The notes beneath the pieces were generated by a model. The model searched no databases and had not been told where the DNA came from. It was given only the letters and a program-made list of their open reading frames with translations. Positions 1-9,940 of a DNA stretch of 64,000 bases are shown here, in pieces (positions within the stretch are counted from its first letter, which is position 1; each line of letters opens with the position of its first letter). The stretch lies in NCBI GenBank assembly GCA_025054775.1, contig JANWZA010000022.1, positions 82,970 through 146,969 of the forward strand, in the 5' to 3' direction. The position numbers and the translations under genes were made by a program. Source of the DNA: Microscillaceae bacterium (GTDB taxonomy: Bacteria; Bacteroidota; Bacteroidia; Cytophagales; Microscillaceae).

Positions 1-22
1 ATCTCCTTTTTTGTAGTTAGTT

Positions 23-919
23 TCATTTTCCAAATTGCTCTATCTCTTTGACAACAGATTTGCTATCAATTTGTTCTACCAAATTGAAATACTGAAATGT
101 TAATACCGTATAAGTTAAAAAAGCCATTAAGGTATTAGCTATTTGCGAAATGAAGGTAGTAATTGCAATTATCCACCAAGCAGAGGATTGATTGGAGGTT
201 AAATTTTTAGACTCAAGCGGATTGTAACCCAATGTTTGGTATATTGTCGCTAAAAAAGCAGAAGCCGAAAAACCAATAATTGATAGGATAACAACCAAGC
301 CTACGGTTTGAAAATATTTTTTCCAACTAAATTTGCTCTCATTACGATAAAGGGCTTGGCAACGCTGATAGCCCTGCCAAAGTGTGGTTTCAGGCTCAAA
401 ATAACGAACTATGGGTAATAATAAAAGCAAGAAACTCCAATAAAGCCCTGGTAAAATAAATAAGACAAGCCCCAAGGCTATCATAAAAAAGAAAAATATT
501 TGTGTAAAAATTAGCTTAAATAGTCCTTTGAACAAGTTATCACTGATAGTCTTCAAGCTAATCTCTTCACACTCGTCAAGTTCTAATTGAAATATCCTGA
601 ATATGATTAGCATAACTACTGCCACAAGCAATAAGTTAATAAAAAGTGCTAACAAACTGAAAATGAACATTTTGAAGGAATAGACTGCCGTATAAATTTC
701 AAATACCCTCTCAGGTGAGTAGGAGATTTCATTCAACCAAGCATACAAATTATCTAAAATGAGTGTATTGGAAAGTGTATTGAGCAATACGAAAGGCAAA
801 CACCATTGCAAAAATGCTATTCCTAACAGGCGGTAATGTTTGCCTATAAAGGCAAAGGATATATTTAGCACTTCGCCAAAATCACGTGTTTGGTATAAAG
901 AGATTTTCTCTGTTTTCAT
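23..919 (-). CDS. conserved multispanning membrane protein
   Basis: A 298-residue integral membrane protein with about five to seven hydrophobic segments (roughly residues 29-52, 81-108, 134-170, 204-227 and 248-275). I see no catalytic motif. The N-terminal motif RDFGEVLN followed by a short helix is one I associate with Bacteroidota membrane proteins encoded beside SpoIIM-family genes. It starts with ATG at 919 and overlaps the 3' end of the upstream SpoIIM-like gene by 38 nt, so the two are very probably co-transcribed. The function is unknown. The operon continues beyond the left edge of the window. Confidence 0.75.
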   Translation of the reverse strand: MKTEKISLYQTRDFGEVLNISFAFIGKHYRLLGIAFLQWCLPFVLLNTLSNTLILDNLYAWLNEISYSPERVFEIYTAVYSFKMFIFSLLALFINLLLVAVVMLIIFRIFQLELDECEEISLKTISDNLFKGLFKLIFTQIFFFFMIALGLVLFILPGLYWSFLLLLLPIVRYFEPETTLWQGYQRCQALYRNESKFSWKKYFQTVGLVVILSIIGFSASAFLATIYQTLGYNPLESKNLTSNQSSAWWIIAITTFISQIANTLMAFLTYTVLTFQYFNLVEQIDSKSVVKEIEQFGK

Positions 920-1889
920 GGGTTGAGTTGCGTATATTTTGATATACTTTTTGCGGATAAACGATGAAATAAAATATATTAAAGGCTAATGAGCTAAAAA
1001 TAATCAATAATTTGAGTAGGGTTGGCATTTCAGTAAGGCGTGTAACAAAACTTTCTAAAAAGCCTGCGATAATAAATATCGGCACTAAACCGATTACCAT
1101 TTTTACACCACGCACAGCCCCACGTTTGAAAGAGTCAAGCCGAGAATAAGTTTCGGGAAATAAAATGCTATTACCCAAAGTAAGCCCCGCAGCACCTGCT
1201 ATAATAATTGCCCAAATTTCCAAAGTGCCATGTATCCAAATGGTTAGTAATGAGGTAATGAGTAAGCCTTTTTGGTAAAAAAAGAATTGAAATGCCCCAA
1301 GCATAATGCCATTGAAGGTAAGAATATACACCGTTCCCACTGACAAAAGCAAGCCATAAGTAAAAGCATTGAACGCAACCATGATGTTATTAAAGGTAAT
1401 ACCCAAAAACATGGTCGTAGGTCGCATACTTTTGTAAATTGCCATTGGGTCATTACAGCGAATATTCTCTAAGGTTTGGTTCACGTAGTCATCACCTAAA
1501 ATAAGTCTTACAAAGGTATCATCGTGGGCAGTAGAAACAAAACCTATCAGCACGGCGGCAAGGAAAAATAGAAAAGAAAGTAAGATGAGTTTGCGTGTTT
1601 CATACAAAATGATAGGGAGTTCATAAAGCCAAAATGAAATAAAACGATTAGTTTTTTCTTTCTTATTCTTGTAAATAGACAAATGCAGTTGTGTAGCCAA
1701 ATTATTTAAGTAGTGAGTCGTTTTACTTCGGGGATAATAAGTTCGGGCGTAAGCCAAATCATTAGTAACTTCAATAAAAAGATGGGCTAATGTATCAGGG
1801 TTGATGGAAGAGTGAGGTGTATTGCGGAGTTCTTTTTCAAAATTTCGCCATTTTTCTGCATTTTTTTTTATGAATACGGCTTCTTTCAT
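882..1889 (-). CDS. SpoIIM-family (stage II sporulation protein M-like) membrane protein
   Basis: A 335-residue protein. The N-terminal about 90 residues are soluble and charged; the rest is membrane-embedded and includes the segment IWIHGTLEIWAIIIAGAAG near residue 225, which carries the His/Glu signature of the SpoIIM family (also called DUF95). The organism does not look like a sporulator, and in Bacteroidota these proteins occur in a conserved membrane-protein cluster of unknown role. I chose the ATG at 1889 (MKEAVFIKK) over a TTG 15 codons upstream. The gene overlaps the next membrane-protein gene by 38 nt and is divergent from the O-antigen ligase gene. The family assignment is firm; the function is not known. 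Confidence 0.85.
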   Translation of the reverse strand: MKEAVFIKKNAEKWRNFEKELRNTPHSSINPDTLAHLFIEVTNDLAYARTYYPRSKTTHYLNNLATQLHLSIYKNKKEKTNRFISFWLYELPIILYETRKLILLSFLFFLAAVLIGFVSTAHDDTFVRLILGDDYVNQTLENIRCNDPMAIYKSMRPTTMFLGITFNNIMVAFNAFTYGLLLSVGTVYILTFNGIMLGAFQFFFYQKGLLITSLLTIWIHGTLEIWAIIIAGAAGLTLGNSILFPETYSRLDSFKRGAVRGVKMVIGLVPIFIIAGFLESFVTRLTEMPTLLKLLIIFSSLAFNIFYFIVYPQKVYQNIRNSTHENRENLFIPNT

Positions 1890-1897
1890 AGGTGTAA

Positions 1898-1930
1898 TTT
1901 GTAGTTTGTTTGCTATTTTTGTTAGCTTTG
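1898..1930 (+). promoter_or_regulatory. Bacteroidota-type promoter for the O-antigen ligase operon
   Basis: TTTG (1898-1901), a 21-nt spacer and TAGCTTTG (1923-1930) fit the Bacteroidota consensus TTTG-N19-TAnnTTTG. It lies in the divergent gap between the SpoIIM-like gene and the ligase gene, about 57 nt upstream of the ATG at 1988. Motif match only. Confidence 0.45.
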
Positions 1931-1987
1931 CCAAATTTTTTTTACGTAGTTATTTTTATGCTATAGGGCGGCTTACTTCAAATTTGT

Positions 1988-3280
1988 ATGCCTTTGCTAA
2001 CACCTAAAATTCATACAAACATACAAAATTCCTTGTTATTTATAGCAGTAGCAACGCTTTTTTTCCCGCGTTTTCCTGCTGTAAATAGTACATGCCTTAT
2101 TTTGCTCGTATTAAATTGGCTCGCTGAAGGTAATTTTCAACAAAAGTGGCACTATTTCAAAAAAAATGCACTTTTACAGATTATGGTTATTTTTTTTGGA
2201 TTACACATTTTAGGGCTAATTCATACTACTAACCTGAAGCGTGGCTTATTTGAATTGCAAGTGAAGTTGCCCCTGCTAGTATTACCTTTGGTAGTAGGAA
2301 CTATGGGAGTTTTATCTAAAAATATGTTAGAAAAATTACTAAAAACTTTTGTATTTACACTCACTTTCGTTTCATTTTTTTGTCTTTTAGTGGCTACTTG
2401 GAGAAACTACCAAACCCCCACTACTTGGCAAACTTACTTCGTACACCACGAATTAGGGAAGGTAATCGGTTTGCACCCTGCTTACTTTTCGGCAATGGTA
2501 ATTTTTGGTTTTTATGTGGTATTGTATTTTTTGTATCATTATTGGCATACTTACAAGCCTCTCTTTAAGGGCTTATTTTTGATTTTATTACCTTATTTCA
2601 CTATTTTCTTACTCTTGCTCTCTATTCGTATGCAGTTGCTCACTTTTGGTTTTTTGTTGTTTATTATGGTTTTGTGGGCTTCTTATGAACATCACCAACT
2701 TCAAAAAGGTATTTTGTTAAGCAGCCTTTTGGTACTGATTTTGGTAGGATTGATTTATTTCAACCCAATTACCTATCAGCGTTTCAAGGATGCTTTAGAT
2801 TTTAGCAAAAAAATAGAACTTGACAAAGAAAAAGACCATACTTTGGGCAAAACTTGGGACGGGCGCGCCCTCCGCATAGCCCAATGGCAGTGTGCTTTGA
2901 GTGTAATAGAAAAAAATTGGCTCGTGGGCGTAGGTACAGGGGATTGCTTTGACGAACTGCAAAAAAGTTATCAAGCCCATAATTTTCTCTTTGCTTCTAA
3001 ATACAATAGCTATGATGCTCATAACCAATACCTTGAAACCGCTATGGGCTTGGGCATAATAGGGCTAATACTATTTTTGTGGATTATTTTCGCTCATTTG
3101 AATACTGCCTGGAATAACAAAGCCTTTTTGTATGTCGTGTTAGTGATAAGTTTTATGGCAACTGCTGTTACCGAAAATGTTTTGTGCCGAAACCAAGGTG
3201 TAGTTTTTTTTACACTTATCTTGTTTTTGCTTCACAATTATTACCACCATGCTAACCAACAATACACTGCAAAGATTTGA
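1988..3280 (+). CDS. O-antigen ligase / polymerase family protein
   Basis: A 430-residue inner-membrane protein with about ten to twelve hydrophobic segments and one large periplasmic loop at roughly residues 260-345. The loop ends in DAHNQYLETAMGLG, the Wzy_C (WaaL/RfaL-type) motif whose His is needed for glycan transfer. Family members ligate or polymerise undecaprenyl-linked glycans at the periplasmic face. The reading frame overlaps the next gene (WecG/TagA family) by 32 nt, so the pair probably acts in one surface polysaccharide pathway. No flippase or other polymerase genes are adjacent. Ligase and polymerase cannot be told apart from sequence alone. Confidence 0.85.
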   Translation: MPLLTPKIHTNIQNSLLFIAVATLFFPRFPAVNSTCLILLVLNWLAEGNFQQKWHYFKKNALLQIMVIFFGLHILGLIHTTNLKRGLFELQVKLPLLVLPLVVGTMGVLSKNMLEKLLKTFVFTLTFVSFFCLLVATWRNYQTPTTWQTYFVHHELGKVIGLHPAYFSAMVIFGFYVVLYFLYHYWHTYKPLFKGLFLILLPYFTIFLLLLSIRMQLLTFGFLLFIMVLWASYEHHQLQKGILLSSLLVLILVGLIYFNPITYQRFKDALDFSKKIELDKEKDHTLGKTWDGRALRIAQWQCALSVIEKNWLVGVGTGDCFDELQKSYQAHNFLFASKYNSYDAHNQYLETAMGLGIIGLILFLWIIFAHLNTAWNNKAFLYVVLVISFMATAVTENVLCRNQGVVFFTLILFLLHNYYHHANQQYTAKI

Positions 3281-4022
3281 AAAAAGACGCCTTTGGGCAA
3301 TAGAATATGCTATTTTAGACTATGAATTAGCTTCTGACGTAATTATTGAAAAAGCCCTTGCACGACAAAGCTACGCCGTTTTTGCTTTGCCTGTGCATGG
3401 ACTTATCACAGCTATCCAAGACCAAGCCATGCAACAAGCCGTGCAAAAAGCCGATATGATAACTCCTGACGGGCAACCTATCCGTTGGGCTTTGAATAGT
3501 TTTTACAAAGTGGGGCTAAAAGACCGCGTGTACGGTCCTTTGCTCACTCTCAAAGTATTAGAAAAAGCTAATCCACTTGGGTTACGTATATATTTGTATG
3601 GTGGAAATACAGAGGAAACTTTGCAAAAATTTCAGGCATTTATTCAAAAAAACTTTCCAAACATACAAATTTGCGGGGCTTTTCGCGAAGAAAAACCTAC
3701 CGATAATTTGATAGATATTGAAGCCTTAAAAGCTACGCGACCGCATATTGTTTTGGTGGGGCGTGGTTGCCCAACACAAGAAATTTGGGTAGCTTCGCAA
3801 AAAGGCAATATTCCTGCCGTAATGATGGCGGTAGGAGCTGCTTTTGCTTTCCATGCGGGTACAATAGCCCAGGCCCCTATATGGATGCAAAAAATGGGCT
3901 TAGAATGGCTCTTCCGCCTTATTCAAGAACCTAAACGCCTCTGGAAACGATACCTCACTACGAATAGTTATTTTATCTATCTATTCATAAAACACCGCTT
4001 TTTCTTGCGAAGACCTTACTAA
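3249..4022 (+). CDS. WecG/TagA/CpsF family glycosyltransferase (GT26)
   Basis: A 257-residue cytoplasmic or peripheral glycosyltransferase. It shows the family signatures ADMITPDGQPIRWAL near residue 75 and LVGRGCPTQEIWVA near residue 175, followed by the characteristic G-x-x-FxFHAGTIAQAP stretch and an aromatic and basic C-terminus that docks to the membrane. GT26 enzymes add an N-acetylhexosamine or ManNAcA residue to a lipid-linked sugar. Length is typical. The start ATG at 3249 lies inside the upstream ligase gene (32-nt overlap), which suggests translational coupling and a shared polysaccharide pathway. The sugar substrate cannot be predicted. Confidence 0.88.
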   Translation: MLTNNTLQRFEKRRLWAIEYAILDYELASDVIIEKALARQSYAVFALPVHGLITAIQDQAMQQAVQKADMITPDGQPIRWALNSFYKVGLKDRVYGPLLTLKVLEKANPLGLRIYLYGGNTEETLQKFQAFIQKNFPNIQICGAFREEKPTDNLIDIEALKATRPHIVLVGRGCPTQEIWVASQKGNIPAVMMAVGAAFAFHAGTIAQAPIWMQKMGLEWLFRLIQEPKRLWKRYLTTNSYFIYLFIKHRFFLRRPY

Positions 4023-4049
4023 GGCAAATCTCAAATCTTAACTTTTTTG

Positions 4050-4057
4050 TATGTTTG
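4050..4057 (+). promoter_or_regulatory. -7 element upstream of aspS
   Basis: TATGTTTG matches the TAnnTTTG -7 consensus of Bacteroidota housekeeping promoters and lies 40 nt before the aspS ATG. No good TTTG -33 element is visible, so support is partial. Confidence 0.35.
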
Positions 4058-4096
4058 CAACGCTTTTTTTATTAGCTGAATTGATAACGTACCTCT

Positions 4097-5860
4097 ATGC
4101 TTAGAACGCACCATTGCAACGAACTGAACCTACAACACCTTAACCAAAAAGTAACCTTAGCCGCTTGGGTAAAAACCTTGCGTGATAAAGGAAAAATTAT
4201 TTTTGTAGATATTAGAGATAAGTTTGGCATTACGCAATTGCGTGCTGAAGAAGGCAAATCTCCTCCCGAAGTGATTGAAACCATGCGAAAACTTGGGCGC
4301 GAGTTTGTAGTGCAGGTTACGGGTACAGTTATTGAGCGTGCCTCTAAAAATCCTGACTTGCCCACAGGAGAAATTGAAATTGAAGTGGAACATATACAAA
4401 TTCTCAACCCTTCCAAAGTACCGCCTTTTTTGATTGAAGACGAAACCGACGGCGGAGAGGACCTCCGTATGAGGTATCGGTATTTAGACTTGCGTAGAAA
4501 TACAATACGAAAAAATTTAGAACTCCGCCACAGAATAGCACAAGCCACACGCCATTACCTTGATAGTCAGGGCTTTATTGAGGTAGAAACCCCCATGCTT
4601 ATCAAATCTACACCTGAGGGTGCGCGCGACTTTCTTGTCCCCAGCCGCATGAATTTAGGTGAATTCTATGCCTTGCCTCAATCCCCTCAAACTTTTAAGC
4701 AATTACTTATGGTATCAGGGTTTGACCGTTACTTTCAAATTGTGAAATGTTTTAGAGATGAAGACCTACGTGCCGACAGACAACCCGAATTTACCCAAAT
4801 AGACTGTGAAATGTCTTTTGTAACTCAAGAAGATGTTTTGCAAATGTTTGAGGGTTTGATAAGGTATCTTTTCCAACAAATCAAAGGTTTGGAACTGCCT
4901 GCTTTTCCACGTATGCGTTATGATGATGCTATGCGTTTATACGGTTCGGATAAGCCAGATACACGCTTCGGTATGCCTTTTGTAGAATTGAACGAATTAG
5001 TAAAAGGCAAAGGATTTCAAGTATTTGACTCAGCTGAACTTGTGGTAGGCATTTGTGCCAAAGGGTGTGCCGAATACACACGCAAGCAATTAGATGAATT
5101 AACCGAATTTGTAAAACGACCTCAAATTGGAGCAAAAGGGTTAGTTTATGTCAAGTGCAATGCCGATGGTACGTTCAAATCTTCGGTAGATAAATTTTAT
5201 ACCGAAACCGATTTGCAACAGTGGGCAACCAAAATGCAAGCTGAAAAAGGTGATTTGTTGCTCATCCTGTCAGGCGAAACAAACAAAGTACGTAAACAAC
5301 TTTGTGAACTTCGTTTGGAAATGGGCAATCGATTAGGGTTGAGAGATAAAAATCAATATAGTTGTCTTTGGATAATTGATTTTCCTTTGTTGGAATACAA
5401 CGAAGAAGATAAACGTTTTTACGCCATGCACCATCCTTTCACCTCACCCAAACCTGAGGATTTACCTTTATTAGATAACGAAAGCGAATATGCTAACATC
5501 AAAGCAAATGCCTATGATATGGTTATCAATGGAGTAGAGGTTGGCGGTGGTTCTATTCGGATTTACCAACGCCCTTTACAAGAGAAAATGTTAAGTATTT
5601 TAGGGTTTTCCCCTGAGGAGGCAAAGGCTCAGTTCGGTTTTCTTATGGAAGCATTTGAGTTCGGAGCACCCCCGCACGGAGGTATCGCCTTTGGATTTGA
5701 TAGATTGTGTAGCCTCTTTGGTGGGGCAGATACCATTCGCGATTTTATTGCCTTTCCTAAAAATAATGCAGGACGCGATGTAATGATAAATTCTCCCGCA
5801 CCTATTTCACAAGCACAACTTGACGAGTTGGGCATACGACTTGTAAATAAAAAAGCATAA
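4097..5860 (+). CDS. aspS: aspartate--tRNA ligase
   Basis: A 587-residue class II aminoacyl-tRNA synthetase that charges tRNA-Asp. An N-terminal OB-fold anticodon-binding domain (about 1-105) contains [11 protein letters not shown]. The catalytic core has motif 2 ([18 protein letters not shown], near residue 220) and motif 3 (GIAFGFDRL, near 535). The insert between motifs 2 and 3 has the length of the bacterial GAD domain. Total length is normal for bacterial AspRS. Whether it is discriminating or also charges tRNA-Asn cannot be decided here. A downstream Cache-domain gene follows after 28 nt on the same strand. Confidence 0.97.
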   Translation: MLRTHHCNELNLQHLNQKVTLAAWVKTLRDKGKIIFVDIRDKFGITQLRAEEGKSPPEVIETMRKLGREFVVQVTGTVIERASKNPDLPTGEIEIEVEHIQILNPSKVPPFLIEDETDGGEDLRMRYRYLDLRRNTIRKNLELRHRIAQATRHYLDSQGFIEVETPMLIKSTPEGARDFLVPSRMNLGEFYALPQSPQTFKQLLMVSGFDRYFQIVKCFRDEDLRADRQPEFTQIDCEMSFVTQEDVLQMFEGLIRYLFQQIKGLELPAFPRMRYDDAMRLYGSDKPDTRFGMPFVELNELVKGKGFQVFDSAELVVGICAKGCAEYTRKQLDELTEFVKRPQIGAKGLVYVKCNADGTFKSSVDKFYTETDLQQWATKMQAEKGDLLLILSGETNKVRKQLCELRLEMGNRLGLRDKNQYSCLWIIDFPLLEYNEEDKRFYAMHHPFTSPKPEDLPLLDNESEYANIKANAYDMVINGVEVGGGSIRIYQRPLQEKMLSILGFSPEEAKAQFGFLMEAFEFGAPPHGGIAFGFDRLCSLFGGADTIRDFIAFPKNNAGRDVMINSPAPISQAQLDELGIRLVNKKA

Positions 5861-5888
5861 AATAACACACCTATAAACTCCAAAAAAA

Positions 5889-6962
5889 ATGACCATCAAA
5901 GAGCGAAATAGACTAGGTATTTTGCTGGCTTCTACCCTCATTTTTTTAGTGGTGGTAGTTTGTCTTTTCGGTTATCTAAAACATCAAGAAACAATTCTCT
6001 CTGAAGGGGAAAAACAGGCTTTTCAACAACTTAACCACATAAAAGAACTGCTTGATGTGTATGGACAAAAACGTAATCAACTCATTAACAACTATTTACG
6101 TAATATTCGCCAAATTTTAGAAAAGCGAGGGCAAATTACAGAAAATAAAGATGTTTTACTGCAAATAGAAATCAAAAAGCAAATTACCCAAGAGGTAATT
6201 AACGAGGAGGTACCACAATGGAAAATTGGCAATGAACAGCTACAGTATAATTTAGATTTGTTTGATGAAATTTTAGCTAAAACTACTTGCCCTGCTGCAC
6301 TTTATCAAAAAACGGATAAAGGCTATTTGCGAGTAGGTGTAACGCAAAACGAACTTATCAATGCGGTAGCAGGCTATTATTTCATTCCTAATGGAGAAGA
6401 GGTGGTTTCAGTGGTAGAGTCAGGCTCTATTTATACAAGCCGTACTATGGTAGGGGCAAAAGAATTTTTAGCCATTCATCAACCTTTGCAAGTAGAAGGC
6501 AAAATAAAAGGCATGCTTGTGATTAGTGTGAGAGAAGATTACCTAAAAGTAATTCCCACATTGAAAGTCAAAGAAAATCAAAAGGCTACGACTTTTTTAT
6601 ATGCTATCAATAAAACAGGTACAATTGCCGTACACCCTAAAAGTGTTGGGCTAAATCTTCGCACGGCAGAACCTGAATTTTGGAAATATCTCAAAAAAAA
6701 CAAGGAAAAGCTACAAAACGCTCCGCAAGCCTATTTCCTAGAAGGCAAATTCAAAAGTACATGGCAATACGTATTTTATGATTACCACACCGAAAACTAC
6801 TGGCTCATAGAAGCTGACTACACCGAACAGCAAACCCAAAATTTCTATCACTGGATTAGTTTGGGGTTTGCGGGCATAGTGGCAAGTATAGTTTTTGTTG
6901 TTTTATTTTTAGGTTTATATTGGCTGAAATATCGTTCAAAAGAAAAGGAAGTGGCAGATTAA
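5889..6962 (+). CDS. Cache-like sensor protein with two membrane anchors and no output domain
   Basis: A 357-residue protein with one N-terminal transmembrane helix (about 10-30), a large extracytoplasmic region, a second transmembrane helix (about 327-348) and only about ten cytoplasmic residues after it. The periplasmic region looks like a single Cache sensor: a helical stretch with heptad character (32-120), then mixed alpha/beta with a KGMLVISVREDYL segment near 205 and LYAINKTGTIAVHPKSVGLNL near 235, typical of Cache modules in chemoreceptors and histidine kinases. No HAMP, kinase, GGDEF or chemoreceptor domain follows. It sits 28 nt behind aspS. It probably senses a ligand and signals through a partner, or is a reduced receptor. 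Ligand unknown. Confidence 0.6.
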   Translation: MTIKERNRLGILLASTLIFLVVVVCLFGYLKHQETILSEGEKQAFQQLNHIKELLDVYGQKRNQLINNYLRNIRQILEKRGQITENKDVLLQIEIKKQITQEVINEEVPQWKIGNEQLQYNLDLFDEILAKTTCPAALYQKTDKGYLRVGVTQNELINAVAGYYFIPNGEEVVSVVESGSIYTSRTMVGAKEFLAIHQPLQVEGKIKGMLVISVREDYLKVIPTLKVKENQKATTFLYAINKTGTIAVHPKSVGLNLRTAEPEFWKYLKKNKEKLQNAPQAYFLEGKFKSTWQYVFYDYHTENYWLIEADYTEQQTQNFYHWISLGFAGIVASIVFVVLFLGLYWLKYRSKEKEVAD

Positions 6963-7154
6963 TCTGTTTTTGAGGGAAAGGGCACAGCAAAGTTTGTAAA
7001 TGCAAGTAACTTTCTTGCATAAACACAAGCCTTTTTTAAGAGATTAACTTTGAAAATCAATAAGTTATAATACAAAAATTCTTGATTTCCTAAAATTCAA
7101 TGCTGTTTTTTTTTGTATTGCTTGCAGATTTTCCTAAACCTTTAGCAAGGGCAC

Positions 7155-7197
7155 GGACACAAAATTTACGGCATTTTATGCCCTTTACTTTGTGTCC
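7155..7197. terminator. hairpin between convergent genes
   Basis: GGACACAAA (7155-7163) pairs perfectly with TTTGTGTCC (7189-7197). A second GGCA/TGCC stem sits inside the loop. It lies in the 251-nt gap between the Cache gene (+) and the pullulanase-like gene (-). There is no adjacent T-run, so termination is inferred from position. The rest of the gap shows no other feature. Confidence 0.45.
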
Positions 7198-7213
7198 ATA
7201 TTAGCAAAGGTTG

Positions 7214-9940
7214 CTATTCACGTAGCCACATCCTGAAACTTACTTTGGGCATTTTTACCGAAAGCGTTTGCTCACCTTTTACGAGTTGATATACCTTCTC
7301 ATCTTTTACACCTTGTAGGTGGTTTACGGCTTGGTTGTTACCAATTAGTTTCCAGTTTCCTTTGGGAAATTGTACATTAACAAAAGTATTCTCCTTCTCT
7401 TCAGTATTGATGAGTACCAACACTTTGTTATTCACGAAATAGCCTAACATGTAAGGATTTTGGGGCTCAATCCATTGGTAATAATCTTTGGGCAATGGTT
7501 CAGCATTACGAAAGACTTTACCTGCCTCACTCAAACGAAATTTGGTAAGACCTTGCCAAAAAGCAAGCATGCCTTTGTAATCACAGTAGGTATCCTTATC
7601 TCCAAAAGTTTTGCCTACATTTTCCCATAAAAACATATTAGCGTTGCGCATATTGTAGGTATCGCGTTTACCATGCAAAAATACTTTGATACCTGCTTTG
7701 GTTTCTTTGTAAACCTCTTGCAAGGGGGCTAATCCTTTACTTCGCATAATTTCAGTACCTCCGTGTATTACGATCGGGCCTTGTGATGTGTAAAGTAAAA
7801 CAGCAGCAATTTTGTAATTGTCTTCATCAACGCCAAACCTGCCATCAAAATCTTTTTTGGCAAATTGGTCAGCCAAGGTCCAGTTATCGTGAATGTCTAA
7901 ATAGTTAATGCCACTAATAGGTGTTTTATCTTCAGGAAATTGAGCGGCAAGCCCTTTTTTTACATTTTCACGCTCTTTGTAATTACCTCCTGCAAATCCT
8001 CTATCTGTAGCTTTATTTTTTGGATTAGAGACAGGTCCTTTGAAGGCATTGCGAGCATCATCTTGGAAAAAGGTAATAGGTGCATCAGCTTTGTACCAGT
8101 CCCAATCGGGGTTATTTTCAAAGTCAGGGTCATTAGAGCCAATCCAAGGTTCACCGTAAATAATAATATCAGGAGGGAGAGCATTTTTAAGGGCGATGAG
8201 GGTTTGTTGGTCAATCTGCCCTGCAAGGTCAATACGGAAGCCGTCGATACCAAACTCTTCAATCCAATGTTTGCATTGGTCAATGAGCCAACGTTGTACC
8301 ATAGGTCGATTTTCAAATTTTACTTCGTTGCCATATTCGCCAATGTGTTCAAAATTTTTGGTACGGTAGTAATACAACTTGTCTAGGGCGTTGAAATGCA
8401 AGAGGGCATCGTGCTTATCCATATTTTCACCTGTATGGTTAGGTACGATATCAATAATTACGGCAATGCCCTTGTCATGAAAGGCTTGTACTAGATCTCT
8501 AAATTGGTTACGCTCCTCACCGGGTTGCGTACCTTTTTTGTAGCGATAGCGGCTCTCTACGGCAAAGGCGTGGGTAGTGCGATAACCCCATTCATACCAT
8601 TCCATGTTGATTCCTTGCTCTATCATATACGGGTCATCTTTGAAAGAGGCTTGCCAATCATCTGATTTCCAGTGCAAAAACTCTTGCACAGGCATAAGGT
8701 GTACTACGTTAATGCCTAAATCTACCAAATAATCAAAGCCGATTTTTTGTCCTTTGCTATTTCTTAGCCCTGACTTGATAAAAGCGGGAATAGTTCCTTT
8801 CATTTCAGGTTCTACGGGGAGTTGTAGCGTAAAGTCCTCTATATGAACTTCATAGGCGACGATATCTTGCATCTTAGGTCTACCATTCTTGAGCGGGGTA
8901 GCAGGTTTAGTCTTTTCCCATACACGGCATTTGCCCCAACTATCCAGGCTTACGCGGGCATATGGGTCTGAAATTTTTACAGGGTGCGTCTCATAAAAGA
9001 AGTTGCCTGGTTCGGCATAACCATGCACAGTGAAGTCATAGTAAACTCCTTTCAAATTTTCATTAGCAATATATTCCCACACACCGTCATCGTCTTGTTT
9101 CATATCGTGGGTTTGGTAAGGTTCGGTATCATCGGGCTGTTTATAGAGATAAAGTTTCATAGCTGTGGCACGTGGAGCGAAGATACGAAAACTTGTTTTG
9201 GTGTTGTTGTCAAAAATTTCTGCTCCAAGAGGTTTGTTAGAATAGATTTCTCTAAACCAGCCGTCAAAAGAACAATGAGCTTTGAGGTTTTGAGAGGGGA
9301 TTTCTAGGAAATAGACGCGTTTTATATCCAGGTCTACAGCAGGGGTGAGCAATAGCTGTGAGGCAGTATTAGGTAATACGCTTGCAACAGGAATAATCTC
9401 ACCTTGGGCATTAGTAAGTTTGTATTCTTTTGGATTAAGTGGGGCAGTTAGATTTCCTTCTAAGATAACCCAAATAGTTCTTTTTCTGCGAATTTCGGCT
9501 TTGAGGCGTAAGGGTTTTTCTTTGAAAACTAGATTTCCCCCTTTCTGGTTTGTAGCTTCGGCAGGAGGGGCAAGCCATTCTCCTTGATTGATGCGGAACT
9601 TAAATTCAGAGAAAGGTTTTATCACTTCCATATCTTTATTCTCTATGGCAAGTCCCCACAAGTCAGTATTTATTTTTTTGAGTTGCCATCGGCTATCATT
9701 CATGTTTTCGTTCCAGCCTCTAAAAGAACCTGTAACTACTACTTGTTGTGGACTTTTCACTTTGTATAACTTTTCAGAAAAAAGAAAATGCGTGATTTGC
9801 TTACGTTGGGCATAGCCTTGGGTAATTTCTACCTGGCTAAATTCATCGTCTTGCGGTGCAGTACTTTGGGCTTGTAATCGGGGGCTTAATGGCGAAATTA
9901 GCCCACATAACAATAAAAGTTTTCGGACAGCGTGTTTCAT
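7214..9940 (-). CDS. pulA: secreted pullulanase-type alpha-glucanase (GH13)
   Basis: A 908-residue secreted glycoside hydrolase. It has a signal peptide (MKHAVRKLLLLCGLISP...), an N-terminal E-set/starch-binding-like domain (about 35-115, VVVTGSFRGWN), a CBM48-like domain (about 240-340, FRIFAPRATAMKLYLY) and a GH13 barrel. Catalytic residues are present: nucleophile in DGFRIDLAG (near 567), acid/base in IIYGEPW (near 598) and transition-state Asp in DIHDN (near 683). Type I pullulanases carry YNWGYDP; here it reads YEWGYRT, so substrate preference may differ. I chose the ATG at 9940 over a TTG four codons upstream because it gives a clean signal peptide. Likely role: debranching alpha-1,6 links in external glycogen or starch. 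Confidence 0.85.
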   Translation of the reverse strand: MKHAVRKLLLLCGLISPLSPRLQAQSTAPQDDEFSQVEITQGYAQRKQITHFLFSEKLYKVKSPQQVVVTGSFRGWNENMNDSRWQLKKINTDLWGLAIENKDMEVIKPFSEFKFRINQGEWLAPPAEATNQKGGNLVFKEKPLRLKAEIRRKRTIWVILEGNLTAPLNPKEYKLTNAQGEIIPVASVLPNTASQLLLTPAVDLDIKRVYFLEIPSQNLKAHCSFDGWFREIYSNKPLGAEIFDNNTKTSFRIFAPRATAMKLYLYKQPDDTEPYQTHDMKQDDDGVWEYIANENLKGVYYDFTVHGYAEPGNFFYETHPVKISDPYARVSLDSWGKCRVWEKTKPATPLKNGRPKMQDIVAYEVHIEDFTLQLPVEPEMKGTIPAFIKSGLRNSKGQKIGFDYLVDLGINVVHLMPVQEFLHWKSDDWQASFKDDPYMIEQGINMEWYEWGYRTTHAFAVESRYRYKKGTQPGEERNQFRDLVQAFHDKGIAVIIDIVPNHTGENMDKHDALLHFNALDKLYYYRTKNFEHIGEYGNEVKFENRPMVQRWLIDQCKHWIEEFGIDGFRIDLAGQIDQQTLIALKNALPPDIIIYGEPWIGSNDPDFENNPDWDWYKADAPITFFQDDARNAFKGPVSNPKNKATDRGFAGGNYKERENVKKGLAAQFPEDKTPISGINYLDIHDNWTLADQFAKKDFDGRFGVDEDNYKIAAVLLYTSQGPIVIHGGTEIMRSKGLAPLQEVYKETKAGIKVFLHGKRDTYNMRNANMFLWENVGKTFGDKDTYCDYKGMLAFWQGLTKFRLSEAGKVFRNAEPLPKDYYQWIEPQNPYMLGYFVNNKVLVLINTEEKENTFVNVQFPKGNWKLIGNNQAVNHLQGVKDEKVYQLVKGEQTLSVKMPKVSFRMWLRE

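Noticed and set aside
1822..2007. Short plus-strand open frame in the divergent gap
   Set aside because: It is mostly antisense to the SpoIIM-like gene, has no homology signature and spans the promoter region.
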